From Lentisphaerota bacterium (lineage in GTDB: Bacteria; Verrucomicrobiota; Lentisphaeria; Victivallales; Victivallaceae), in assembly GCA_015061885.1 (NCBI GenBank), contig SUVS01000005.1, forward strand, positions 1 to 64,000: DNA of 64,000 nucleotides. Reading direction: 5' to 3'. A program made the translations under genes and the position numbers. The notes beneath the pieces were generated by a model. It ran no database searches. It was not told the DNA's origin and saw nothing but the letters and a program-made list of their open reading frames with translations. Positions 49,788 to 59,676 of the stretch are shown in pieces; within the stretch, counting starts at the first letter, position 1, and every line of letters starts with the position of its first letter.

Positions 49788-51227
49788 ATGTATAGAAAAT
49801 TGCTGATGATTTGCGGTAGCATACTTTCAGTCCTTTCAGTTTCCGCCGTACCGGCTGGGGGCAGTACCGGCAATGTGCAGAAAGTCCATTTTATTCAGGA
49901 TGATGCCCAGGATTACATGGTTTCCAAACTTTATAAGCTCAAATATGCTCAAGCTAACGATCTGGTGCCGTTTGTTTCGGGCATGGTAATGCGTTACAAT
50001 ATAAATTCCTCTGCCAATACCATACTCGGTGCGAACAACGAACAGATATTGACCGTAACCTGTCCGGTGGAAATGATGCCTTATGTGGATGACTTTGTGG
50101 CCAAAGTTGACCGCAATATACAAATCGGCGGCAAAACTCCCGGCGACATCATCCGCGGTACCGGCATCACCCGAGCTGTTTATCAGCCCAAATACCGTTC
50201 CGGCGAAGGCCTGGTCAATGTGCTGGTCAATTCCGTTATCGGTACCGGTCCGGCGGGAGCGGTTTACGCTTATGACCAGAATTCCAACCAGATATATTGG
50301 AAAGACAACAGCTCCAATACTCCGTTTGTCTTTGAATTCCTCACCTTCATCGACCGGCCCGCACCGCAGATCGTCTTTGAGCTGAAACTCTACGAAGTGC
50401 GTGAAAGTCTGCTGCGTGATCTGGGCATTGAATATCTGGCGTGGAAAAACGGTCCCGGCTTGAACATCTTTCAGACCGCATTCGATGCCTTCAGCTTGAG
50501 TTCCGGCGGCTCGGCGGCGTTGACAGCCATCTCCGGCCCGGTGGGCGGCTTTCTGGTTGCTCCGCAGTTTGATGCAAGTTTCATCCGGATGCTCGCTCAA
50601 AAGGGCAATGCAAAAGTGGTCAACAGTGCCATGCTTTCGGTATCCAATTCCGACAGTCAGAGTTACGCAGTGTATTTCAATCCCCAGCTGCAGAATATTG
50701 TAAAGAGCAACAACGATATAACTTCGGTAACCGTCAGCAACCTTAATTTGCCCGAAGGGTTCAACCAGCTTTATTTAAGGATAGACCAGCCCATAGTAAA
50801 TATCCATTACGGAACCAGTCAGGCCGGATACTCAAAAGAAGAAATTTTTTCAGTAAAGCCCTATAAACCTGGCAGTTACAACCAATACCCCGGCACGGTG
50901 TTTTTTCATTACAGTATTCAGAGTGCCACCGTGCTGGAACGCAGCAACACCGGCGAAGAACTGGTCAGTACCGACAGTATGAGTTCGAGTGTACTGCTGG
51001 ATCTTAATAAAGAGTTCATTCTCGGTCAATGGGATTGCCAGCAGGAAGTCGAACAGGTCATCGGTGTACCGTTTCTTTCGCAAATACCTATACTGAAATA
51101 CCTCTTCAGCACTACAACTGTTCAGAAAGAAAACTGCCGGCTTTATCTTTCTATATTGCCACGCTTGCTCAACACTGCCGAAGAGCATCAATTTGCCAGC
51201 GGCAAACTTTTTACATTGGAAAAATGA
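49788..51227 (+). CDS. Secretin-like protein (GspD/PilQ C-terminal domain), copy 1
   Basis: Signal peptide; C-terminal QVIGVPFLSQIPILKYLFSTTTVQKENCRLYLSILPRLL secretin signature. Confidence 0.75.
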   Translation: MYRKLLMICGSILSVLSVSAVPAGGSTGNVQKVHFIQDDAQDYMVSKLYKLKYAQANDLVPFVSGMVMRYNINSSANTILGANNEQILTVTCPVEMMPYVDDFVAKVDRNIQIGGKTPGDIIRGTGITRAVYQPKYRSGEGLVNVLVNSVIGTGPAGAVYAYDQNSNQIYWKDNSSNTPFVFEFLTFIDRPAPQIVFELKLYEVRESLLRDLGIEYLAWKNGPGLNIFQTAFDAFSLSSGGSAALTAISGPVGGFLVAPQFDASFIRMLAQKGNAKVVNSAMLSVSNSDSQSYAVYFNPQLQNIVKSNNDITSVTVSNLNLPEGFNQLYLRIDQPIVNIHYGTSQAGYSKEEIFSVKPYKPGSYNQYPGTVFFHYSIQSATVLERSNTGEELVSTDSMSSSVLLDLNKEFILGQWDCQQEVEQVIGVPFLSQIPILKYLFSTTTVQKENCRLYLSILPRLLNTAEEHQFASGKLFTLEK

Positions 51228-51236
51228 GGTCGTATT

Positions 51237-53000
51237 ATGTTGAAAAAATCCATTTTCAAAACCATTCTCCCGGCCGGAACTGTTTTTTGCGGCATACTGT
51301 TGAGCGGTGCAGAGATCCCCGGTATCCCACGCGACAGCAACACCGGCAACACCGGCGGTTATGACAGCACCAGAGTCGATGCCAGAATAATCGTTCAGCT
51401 CAAAGAAAATGCCGATGCCATCCATTTTATCCGCGACAACAACGACCCCCGCGTAATCACCAAAACCTATCATGTAAAGAATGTCGATGCCTACAACTTC
51501 CGCGATTATCTCCGGCAGATGGTGCAGAGCAAACGCGTCGGCAATACTTCGCTGGTTCAGCAATACCCCGCCAACACGCAAAACACCGTACAGAACAATC
51601 TCGGTACTGCCACTCAAAGCGTTACCAGCACTGTGACCAGTCCGGTATTGAATACAGTCAACGCCCAGCCGGGGTACAATCCCGCCGCCCAGCTCGGCAG
51701 CAATACCGCGGTGGAGTGTTTGAAATTTGCCGACGGCACCGGGCTTTTGCTGGTCAGTGCCGAAGAATACCGTTTCAAAGATCACCCCAACGGCATGGGT
51801 ATTGATACATTGATAAAGACTCTGGACGATCCGGCACTGGGAGCGATCAGTTACGGCAATCCGTTTTTCATCTACATGCCCAAATTTGTTCCGGCAAGGA
51901 ATTTACAGCCGCTCATACAGAATGTGGGTATGAATATAAGCGATGTAACTGAATTATGGCAGGGGCAGGATCTGGTGGCGTATGATCCGGTTCTGAACTG
52001 GCTGATATTTGATGTGGAAAATTATTCAGCGGCAAATATCGCCGCCATGCTCGAAAAGTACGATGTCCCCATCCCGCAGGTGCGTATCAAGATAACTGTT
52101 TACGAAATCGACAGCGAAAACGACGATAAACTCGGTATAGATTTCCAGGCGTGGAAAAACAATCAGGGCACTGATTTCTTTTCCGGCGGCGGCAGATACC
52201 GCAACAACTGGAACGCTTTGTACGATGCAAGCGGTTTAAGTCAGGCCGCAGGCAGTGAACACTCCAGTTTTTACAACTTCAACCCCAAATGGAACAGCCG
52301 TTACATTGATTTTCTCACTTCGATCGGCAAAGCCAAAGTCATGCTTTCCGGCGAAATCGCCCTCCGCAACAGCACCACGGCTTCACTGGAACGCCTGACG
52401 CATATATTTTATGTGGATACCTCCAAGCCGGTACCCAAATCGACCGGCGAAACGCTTTTCCCAAATACCGGGGTTGGGGCTTATGAGCTTTTGAACAACA
52501 TCATAGGTTCGGTCGTCGGTAAGGAAATCGCCGAAAATGAACCGTTGCGGGTGGGCAAAGGCAATCAGCAGCTTACAGCACTTTCGCAGAATTTCGGCTT
52601 TTCCATGCAGATAACCAACACCGCCATCGGCTTGGATGAAACACGCTTTTCCGTAACTTTGACCAATACCAGTCTGCTGGGTTTTCAATCCAACGGAGCA
52701 CCCCGCATAGCTCCCGGCAGTACCATTGTGCAAGATGTAAGTCTGCCCTACGGCGTAAGGGAGTTTGCCATCGGCGGACTGAAAAAACAAGCGGAAGTAA
52801 CCAGTCGTTCCGGCATACCCTGGTTGATGGATATACCATATTTAGGCTATTTGTTCAGCAGCGAAAGCAAGTCCGTTAAACACACCGAACTCCTGGTAGT
52901 GGGACAATGCTTCTACGACGCCGTGCCGCACAAACTCGCCCCGGCTAAAACGCCGCACTACAAACGCGGCTCCGCGGCCAGCATAAAGCAGGCTATGTAA
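51237..53000 (+). CDS. Secretin-like protein, copy 2
   Basis: Signal peptide; KTYHVKNVDAYNFRDYLRQMV N-domain-like; C-terminal RSGIPWLMDIPYLGYLFSSESKSVKHTELLVVGQC. Confidence 0.78.
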   Translation: MLKKSIFKTILPAGTVFCGILLSGAEIPGIPRDSNTGNTGGYDSTRVDARIIVQLKENADAIHFIRDNNDPRVITKTYHVKNVDAYNFRDYLRQMVQSKRVGNTSLVQQYPANTQNTVQNNLGTATQSVTSTVTSPVLNTVNAQPGYNPAAQLGSNTAVECLKFADGTGLLLVSAEEYRFKDHPNGMGIDTLIKTLDDPALGAISYGNPFFIYMPKFVPARNLQPLIQNVGMNISDVTELWQGQDLVAYDPVLNWLIFDVENYSAANIAAMLEKYDVPIPQVRIKITVYEIDSENDDKLGIDFQAWKNNQGTDFFSGGGRYRNNWNALYDASGLSQAAGSEHSSFYNFNPKWNSRYIDFLTSIGKAKVMLSGEIALRNSTTASLERLTHIFYVDTSKPVPKSTGETLFPNTGVGAYELLNNIIGSVVGKEIAENEPLRVGKGNQQLTALSQNFGFSMQITNTAIGLDETRFSVTLTNTSLLGFQSNGAPRIAPGSTIVQDVSLPYGVREFAIGGLKKQAEVTSRSGIPWLMDIPYLGYLFSSESKSVKHTELLVVGQCFYDAVPHKLAPAKTPHYKRGSAASIKQAM

Positions 53001-53016
53001 AAGGTGATAATTGGAC

Positions 53017-53197
53017 TTGGGGAAGCGGGAAAAACCTTTTCAGGAAAGGTTCTTTCCCGCTGTAACAACTTGTCCCGCCATAGCTTTATGCGACGGCGGA
53101 ACCCCATCACCCTTTTCCCTTGTCCGCCGTAGCTTTAGCGAAGGCGGAAAACCTTTTCGCGGCATTTATCTTTTTGCACCGCAAAAAGATAAATGCC
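53017..53197. repeat. Bipartite palindromic repeat family G, copy 2, interrupted by two REP-like elements
   Basis: Matches 11637-11755 but with inserts at CCCGC^...^ACCCCATCACC and CTTTTCC^...^AAACCTTTT containing CCGCCATAGCTTTATGCGACGGCGG and CCGCCGTAGCTTTAGCGAAGGCGG. Confidence 0.85.
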
Positions 53198-53223
53198 ATT
53201 CAAGTTTAAGATAATGTTTTGGT

Positions 53224-54771
53224 TCAGAGCTCGTTGAGTTCGGCTTTCATTTCTTCATACTGCTGACTGAACGCCTCAAACGGTACAGTCAGCATTTTGG
53301 CGATCCCGCGTTGCGGAACGGTCATATTGCCGGTTTTGGCATAAGCGGTCAAACTGCGTAACGCTTCGGTACGGTCGTATTTGAAATACGCTCCGGTCGC
53401 GGCTATCGTGGTAAGGTTGTGGGCCCGGTAGAGATCGTAGGCAAAGATTGCCTCGACATAAGCAAGTTTTTTGAGTCTGCCGGCAATATCGGACTTTTCC
53501 GCCTGAAGTTTTGCCAATGTCTGCAAAGATTTGAAATCTTTGCCGGAAATTTTTCCGCTGTTTTTCAATCCGGCAACTGTTTTGCACCAGAATTTGACCA
53601 TTCTGTTCTGCATTGCCAGTGCCGATGCCGTGCCGTCAGAGCTGTTGACCAGCTTGAAATAGAGTTCGGAATATTTTACGATATTCTCCGGATCATAACG
53701 CATTTGCGTAAGCAAGGCAAAAGATGCACTGCGGAGTATGCGGTAGTGGAACGGTTTGACTTGTATCAACGAGCCATCTTTACATTCCGCCGGGTAAGCG
53801 GGTATTTCGCCGGCAACAAGTTTGTTCAGCCCGGCATAAAGTGCGGCATTTTTTACAAAGTTTTCCTGACGCTTTTTCAACTCTTCAGCGGTAGGTTTGG
53901 CTAATTTCTTGCCTTTTCCGCCGCGTTTAAACCGCATTGATTTATTGATTTTGCGAGTTAAATCATCAAGTTTGTCGTAAAAAGCGGCATCCGTTTTTCT
54001 GTTGGCTTGCAGCACTTTTTTCATGCCATCAGCAGAGAGTTCACCATTGAAGGTGATTTCGGCTTCTTTACGCACCTTTTCCAATATATTTTTCTGCACA
54101 TGGTCGGCAATAAATGTACCGATGACCGAAATGATCGTAACACTCCAGATGATTATTACCAGTGGTTTTTTCATGGCACTTCTGATTGTCCAATCATCTC
54201 CGGCAAGCATCCTGCCGCGGGCGAACATTCCCGCCAGAGCCAGCACGCCGCCGATCAGCATGACCATATCACAGCGGAATGGGATTCCGGCAAATTCCCA
54301 TTCGCCCAAGAGCAGAGCTTTCAGCAGCAGTGCCAGCAGAACCGTACAGCACAACGCGGCAAATTCGCCGATACCGGCAATCACCCCCAATAAAGCGGTT
54401 TTACCGCTGCGGCTGCCGCAGATCAGCAAAGGCAATGTAATCAGAATGACCGGCAGTGCCCACACGCAAAAGAGTATCGACAGTGCAATAACCGCCGTAC
54501 TGCCGCCCACATAAAGCCACTGAAGAATTGGTTTATCGCTGTATTTTTTCTGAATCCAGCTCCCGATGTAAGTTATAAAATAAAATGCCCAGCAAACGGT
54601 TATCAGCAAAAAGTACCCCAGACAAATCGCTCTGGAAGTAATCACTTTTTCCGGAACCCATGCCGCAAGCAGCAGAGCCAGCACAAACAAAATCCAATTT
54701 GCTGTCAAAGCAAGCTGACCGAAAATAAATGATTTACACCGCATGGAAGCATCTTCAGATAGTTTACACAT
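53224..54771 (-). CDS. Hypothetical polytopic membrane protein
   Basis: 515 aa, several N-terminal TM helices, soluble helical C-terminal half. Confidence 0.6.
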   Translation of the reverse strand: MCKLSEDASMRCKSFIFGQLALTANWILFVLALLLAAWVPEKVITSRAICLGYFLLITVCWAFYFITYIGSWIQKKYSDKPILQWLYVGGSTAVIALSILFCVWALPVILITLPLLICGSRSGKTALLGVIAGIGEFAALCCTVLLALLLKALLLGEWEFAGIPFRCDMVMLIGGVLALAGMFARGRMLAGDDWTIRSAMKKPLVIIIWSVTIISVIGTFIADHVQKNILEKVRKEAEITFNGELSADGMKKVLQANRKTDAAFYDKLDDLTRKINKSMRFKRGGKGKKLAKPTAEELKKRQENFVKNAALYAGLNKLVAGEIPAYPAECKDGSLIQVKPFHYRILRSASFALLTQMRYDPENIVKYSELYFKLVNSSDGTASALAMQNRMVKFWCKTVAGLKNSGKISGKDFKSLQTLAKLQAEKSDIAGRLKKLAYVEAIFAYDLYRAHNLTTIAATGAYFKYDRTEALRSLTAYAKTGNMTVPQRGIAKMLTVPFEAFSQQYEEMKAELNEL

Positions 54772-54910
54772 TTTTCCCTCCGTTATGAAACTGTTTGTTA
54801 TTCAGGAAACTGAATCTAATATAACCTGCATTGGATATAATGCAAGCGATCAATGATTTTTTTTCACAGCAGAACATATATTCCGGATTTTTCTGCCGAT
54901 AGAGAGGGAT

Positions 54911-55852
54911 TTACTTTCTGCCTTGCGGGAAAAGCTCCGGGTATTTTTTCAGCATTTCCCCGGCAATGATCCCGGAGTGTTTTATCTGCCCGGTACGATG
55001 CAAGTGATAACTGGTATCGAAAAAATCTTCCCGGGGGTAGAGGCTCCGGTTGGGGGCAGTTATAAAAAATGCCCCGTTGCCGGTAAAAGTTTTTTCTATG
55101 CTGTGTTGAACTTCCGGCGGTATTTTTGTATCATCAAAAGTTGTCGGCAAGCCGCCGATCACGGTTATGTTTTTATCTGCCGCATATTGCAGAAATTTTT
55201 TGATTGCCGAATTTGCACATGTAAACTTTACGCTTGCCGGAGGAATGGAATTGATAAAATTCCGGTAATTTTCAGCCGCTTGCCGGGTATTGTCTGCTAT
55301 ATCGCCGTAAGGAGTCAGCGAACCGGCTGTTACCAGCGGCTTGAATCCCGCGGCAACCAGAAGATTTTCGCCGACGGACTCGATAAAATATGGTATATCA
55401 AACATTCCGAAGCAGTTGCAGAACCTTTTGAGCGTCAGTTTGCTGAAATTCTTTTCGATGGTTATATCATATACATCGCCGAAAGAGCCGTTGATATGTT
55501 TGCCATTGTAATTTACATATTCCAGCGGCAGATAAACCACATCGCCGCTTTTCAGCAATCCCCGGTAACGCTCCAGCAGATAGTCCAGCGAAAACATCAC
55601 CGCCACCGAAAGATTGGTTGCGGGCAATCCCAGCATTTTTTCAAAGGTTTCGGCATCATGCGAATAAAATCCGTTACTGCCGGCTATAATGAAAAAGCGG
55701 GGCGATGCAGATTTTTCCGCATGAGCGGTTTTCAAATCAAACAGTTCTTTATACAAACCTACGGTCAGTTCTTTTTTCAGTACAAAAAGAAACAACACAC
55801 TCCAGATCAACAACGAGATCACTGCCGATATGATTATATATTTAAGTCGCAT
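54911..55852 (-). CDS. Membrane-anchored SGNH/AlgJ-DltD-like protein, partner of MBOAT
   Basis: N-terminal TM; FFIIAGSNGFYSHDAETFEKMLGLPATNLSV; adjacent to the MBOAT gene. Confidence 0.6.
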   Translation of the reverse strand: MRLKYIIISAVISLLIWSVLFLFVLKKELTVGLYKELFDLKTAHAEKSASPRFFIIAGSNGFYSHDAETFEKMLGLPATNLSVAVMFSLDYLLERYRGLLKSGDVVYLPLEYVNYNGKHINGSFGDVYDITIEKNFSKLTLKRFCNCFGMFDIPYFIESVGENLLVAAGFKPLVTAGSLTPYGDIADNTRQAAENYRNFINSIPPASVKFTCANSAIKKFLQYAADKNITVIGGLPTTFDDTKIPPEVQHSIEKTFTGNGAFFITAPNRSLYPREDFFDTSYHLHRTGQIKHSGIIAGEMLKKYPELFPQGRK

Positions 55853-55870
55853 TCTGCAATAACTCCCCGC

Positions 55871-57394
55871 TTAAAATTGAAAGTACAAAAACTCGGTCTG
55901 CTCCACGGCAAACAGCAATCTCTGCAATACAAAGTAAAATGCCGCAATTATGATCGCATATTTCATTTTTTTCGGCATCTCATAAACATTCCTGCCGAAA
56001 ACAGCCAACAGCAAACTGCCGAAAATCAGCACGCTTTCGCTGAAAAATCTCATAAGCGAACCGTTGCCCAGCAGTGTCATACTGCTGGACGATGATACAA
56101 TATTCCGGACAAATCCCGGCAGCAGTTTGAGTATCGGTTCCGGCAGAACAGCTCCATTCAAACCGCAGATACCGCGGAACATCATCTTTACCCCCGTCCA
56201 GTTTTCCGAGCGGAAGACGATCCATGCGGCAAATACAAATATCAATGTCAGCACCGATGCCGCCACTGTCCAGAATACCGATCCGCGGAACTTTGCCAGC
56301 CGTTGATATTTATCGCACAACATCTTCCAGGCATGGTTGATTATCAGCCCCGCTCCGTGCATACCGCCCCAGACAATAAAAGTCCAGCCCGCACCGTGCC
56401 ATATACCGCCGATAAGCATGGTAGCCAGCAGGTTACGGAAGCGTTTGAATGTGCCGAACCGGTTGCCGCCGAAGGGTATATATACATAATCTTTGAGAAA
56501 TCTCGAAAGCGTTATATGCCAGCGGCTCCAGAACTCCACCAGACTGTGTGCCTTGTAGGGCGAATTGAAGTTTACCGGCAGTTTGATACCGATCAGCAAT
56601 GCCAGACCGTAAGCCATATCCGAGTAGCCGGAAAAATCAAAGTAAAGCTGTAAAGAATAAGCCAACATGCCGTAAAGTGCCTCAAAAAAGGTAATTGTGC
56701 CGCCGGATTGGGCGGCGTTGAATATTTCATTGGCATAAGGCGAGAGCGTATCGGCAATCAATATTTTTTTAGCCAGACCGATAAAAAATATAGTAAAACC
56801 CTCTGCCATGTTTTCGCGGGAAAATTTCAATCTCTCTTTTTCCCGCAACTGCGGTATAAGCTCATGAGCGTGAACGATAGGCCCGGCTATAAGCTGGGGA
56901 AAAAATGATATGAACGCGGCAAATTCCAGCAATGAACAGTTTTTCAGTTCAGCTTTTTCCTGTTTTAACGCATCCAGCACAAAAGCTATGCTCTGAAAGG
57001 TGAAAAACGATATTCCCAGCGGCAGAAATATACAGTACGGGGCAAATTTTATATTCAGCAATGCCGCCAGATTGCTTACTATAAAGTTGAAATATTTGAA
57101 ATACCCGATCGAAAGCAGATCAAGAGCAATCACGATCCCGGCGGTGATCTTGGCTTTTTTACTGTTTCCCCGGTTTTTGAACCCAAGAACCAGCCGGTAT
57201 CCGGTGTAGTTCAATACTATGGATAAAATCAGCAGAAGCAGATACGGCGGATTCCAGAAACCGTAAAAGAAAAACGAAGCGCCCACTATCGCCGTCAGTG
57301 CCGTTTTAAGATTGCAATAACGCAACGCGGCGTAAAAGATTATGAGAAACGCCGGTAAAAAACAAAAAATAAATTCATAACTGTTAAAAAGCAT
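55871..57394 (-). CDS. MBOAT-family O-acyltransferase (AlgI-like)
   Basis: 507 aa polytopic; FFPQLIAGPIVHAHELIPQL, FDFSGYSDMAYGLALLIGIKLPVNFNSPYKAHSLVEFWSRWHITLSRFLKDYVYIPFGGNR, GGIWHGAGWTFIVWGGMHG. Confidence 0.95.
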   Translation of the reverse strand: MLFNSYEFIFCFLPAFLIIFYAALRYCNLKTALTAIVGASFFFYGFWNPPYLLLLILSIVLNYTGYRLVLGFKNRGNSKKAKITAGIVIALDLLSIGYFKYFNFIVSNLAALLNIKFAPYCIFLPLGISFFTFQSIAFVLDALKQEKAELKNCSLLEFAAFISFFPQLIAGPIVHAHELIPQLREKERLKFSRENMAEGFTIFFIGLAKKILIADTLSPYANEIFNAAQSGGTITFFEALYGMLAYSLQLYFDFSGYSDMAYGLALLIGIKLPVNFNSPYKAHSLVEFWSRWHITLSRFLKDYVYIPFGGNRFGTFKRFRNLLATMLIGGIWHGAGWTFIVWGGMHGAGLIINHAWKMLCDKYQRLAKFRGSVFWTVAASVLTLIFVFAAWIVFRSENWTGVKMMFRGICGLNGAVLPEPILKLLPGFVRNIVSSSSSMTLLGNGSLMRFFSESVLIFGSLLLAVFGRNVYEMPKKMKYAIIIAAFYFVLQRLLFAVEQTEFLYFQF

Positions 57395-57395
57395 T

Positions 57396-59066
57396 TCAAT
57401 CCCCCTGAACTTTGGTTGTATCAGCTTTATCCAGCACCCAGATTGCCGCCGGACGGTTCAACGCATATTGCCGGTTGTATGCCAGAAAATATTTTTTGCC
57501 GGAAATAACAAAACTCCAATAACGGCTCTCTCTGGCTCCGGCGGCCTCCAGATTACCGGAAATATATTCTGCATTACCCGGAATTGCCGGTTCTTTACAG
57601 CTGTATTCATCCGGGCCCTGCTGTTGCGGATAACCTGCCAACAGCCATTGCCACGCCAACTGCCGCCGGGCATCGGCAAGCTGATAAGTCTGGCAGAAAT
57701 CCAGCAGGAAAAGGAACCTTTTTTTCAAATCCCACAACACAGTGGAACTGCCTCCGGCAGCGTGGAAAAACTCCAACAGCTTCCGCACCATATCCGGGCA
57801 GTCGCGGTTCATCAGCCATACCGTGCTGTGCAGAAAATGGTGATTGTAAGTTATATCCAGCAAGCGGGAGAGATCGCGTGCGTACTGTATTTGCTCCATA
57901 CTCATGGTATTGCTCTGCATTACATCGTATGGTGCAGAAGGGTTATACTTTATACCGTGAGCATCGGCGACCGAACGCAACGGAGTACCCGGCAGAGCTT
58001 TTAATACTTCCAACTGTATTTCGGCGGTGTTCAACTGCATGAGTTTGGCGGTATCGGCTATGATATTTTCCCAACGCTGACCTGGCAAGCCTGCCAGCAG
58101 ATCGGCATGGGTAACGAATGATTGCTGTTCGCAAAGATATTTCAAACCATCCAGCAGTTTTTCTGTATCACTGCAGCGTCCGGAAAAATTCTGCACTGCC
58201 GGATCAAGACACTGGATACCCGCTTCAATATGCAGTTGCCCCGGCCGAGCCTGGGCAAGTTCTGTCCGCAACGGTTTATCCAGAAATTGCGGATGCAGTT
58301 CCAGATGGAACTTTATTGCCGGAAACTCCCGGCGGAAAAGCTGTAACAGCTCCACCGCACGGCTTTGCGGCAGATTGAATGTGCGGTCAAGTATCCGTAC
58401 TTCTTTAACTCCTTTACCGGCAAGCATCTGCAGCTCGGCTTGCACTTGTTCTATACTGCGGTATCTTATATGGGTATTGCCGCTGGTGCAGTAAAAGCAC
58501 TTCATGGGGCATCCCCGCGAAGTTTCGATCTGCACAAAAGGTTTATCGGCAACAAAAAATACATCTTCTGCCGGATATGGACTTGATGCCCAATTTGCAT
58601 ACACTGCATTGCCGTCAGGTGGCACGATCACTGCCGGATCGCCGGATGGATCGTCAAAATTTTCAAGATAATCGCGGAAAATCTCTTCTCCCTCGCCACG
58701 GAAGATCCGGTCTAAATACGGGTGTTGACGCAACAGCTCTTCCGCCCCTTCGCCCAGGCACTCCGGGCCGCCGACTGCAATGCGGCACTCCGGAGCAATA
58801 ACATGAAAACGCTGTAAAACATCCATTGCCGTATGGCGGTTGAATAAATAGAGATCAGTTGCCAGCAGATCGCACTGCAAAGAGGCTATATCACGCACGG
58901 CAGTCATCACATCGCTGGCAATGGTCATATCATAACGCAGCCACTCCCAGTTGGGGAGCTCCCGGCAGGCACTGTGCAATAACGGCAACGCAAGCGATGA
59001 GTGCGAAAAAGAACTGTTGACCGTTAAAAACACCAACCGGTGCGGTATTGTTGAGTTGCCCGTCAT
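57396..59066 (-). CDS. B12-binding domain radical SAM protein (DUF4080-type)
   Basis: 556 aa. VGGPECLGEGAEELL, SRGCPMKCFYCTSG, ILDRTFNLP, HADLLAGLPGQ, C-terminal DUF4080-like extension. Confidence 0.85.
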   Translation of the reverse strand: MTGNSTIPHRLVFLTVNSSFSHSSLALPLLHSACRELPNWEWLRYDMTIASDVMTAVRDIASLQCDLLATDLYLFNRHTAMDVLQRFHVIAPECRIAVGGPECLGEGAEELLRQHPYLDRIFRGEGEEIFRDYLENFDDPSGDPAVIVPPDGNAVYANWASSPYPAEDVFFVADKPFVQIETSRGCPMKCFYCTSGNTHIRYRSIEQVQAELQMLAGKGVKEVRILDRTFNLPQSRAVELLQLFRREFPAIKFHLELHPQFLDKPLRTELAQARPGQLHIEAGIQCLDPAVQNFSGRCSDTEKLLDGLKYLCEQQSFVTHADLLAGLPGQRWENIIADTAKLMQLNTAEIQLEVLKALPGTPLRSVADAHGIKYNPSAPYDVMQSNTMSMEQIQYARDLSRLLDITYNHHFLHSTVWLMNRDCPDMVRKLLEFFHAAGGSSTVLWDLKKRFLFLLDFCQTYQLADARRQLAWQWLLAGYPQQQGPDEYSCKEPAIPGNAEYISGNLEAAGARESRYWSFVISGKKYFLAYNRQYALNRPAAIWVLDKADTTKVQGD

Positions 59067-59142
59067 GCCGATAAAAAATCTCCATTATACAGTACATATT
59101 CAGTTGAGGTGGTTGGAAATCACCTTAACTTATTAATATAAG

Positions 59143-59188
59143 CTGAAAATACGAGTTTTCAAATCCCATCTGCCGTTTTTTATAAAAT
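59143..59188. repeat. 46-bp direct repeat, copy 1 (left boundary of tandem duplication)
   Basis: CTGAAAATACGAGTTTTCAAATCCCATCTGCCGTTTTTTATAAAAT; near-identical at 60065-60110 and 60988-61033. Confidence 0.9.
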
Positions 59189-59247
59189 AGGTTGCGGGGT
59201 GGACGTTGTATTATTTTCTATAATTACGCTTGCAAGATGACGGGGCA

Positions 59248-59628
59248 TTACTGCTGCTTTTCAGTTTGAGAGTTTGTTCTGTATTTTTTCAGATGGGGTT
59301 GTTTTTTCACCAACTCCCCCCAAAGCATTTCCGGTATTTTATCAATTACCGGACAGCGATCTATAAGTGACGGTTGTTCTTCCAGCAAAAAACACCATTC
59401 AATATAACTGAATTTATGCAATGGTGCGATCCCGGCAAATTGGATGTTGTCGGTAATCAATCTGACCCACTCCAGCGTGGTAAATTCGCTCCAGCGGCGG
59501 CAATGGGCAGCCAACTGCGGGGTAAACCGTATTGCCCGTATCCACAAATCGCGGCATTCGGCTTCTTTTTTCAGGCATTGTTCCAAAGAGTCAATATCCG
59601 CATTATTCAATCCGGCGTACTTATCCAT
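59248..59628 (-). CDS. Small W-LL-QP helical-repeat protein, copy 1
   Basis: Start MDKYAGLNN after AAGGA; ~24-aa units (TTLEWVRLITDNIQFAGIAPLHKF / SYIEWCFLLEEQPSLIDRCPVIDKI / PEMLWGELVKKQPHLKKY). The longer ORF start (59748) lies inside the RNA/terminator. Confidence 0.7.
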   Translation of the reverse strand: MDKYAGLNNADIDSLEQCLKKEAECRDLWIRAIRFTPQLAAHCRRWSEFTTLEWVRLITDNIQFAGIAPLHKFSYIEWCFLLEEQPSLIDRCPVIDKIPEMLWGELVKKQPHLKKYRTNSQTEKQQ

Positions 59629-59648
59629 GCTGTTCATCCTTACAGAAT

Positions 59649-59676
59649 AAAAAAAGGCACATTCCGAAAAAGTGCC
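59649..59676 (-). terminator. Intrinsic terminator between structured RNA and small ORF, copy 1
   Basis: Minus strand GGCAC-TTTTTCGGAAT-GTGCC-TTTTTTT. Confidence 0.75.
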
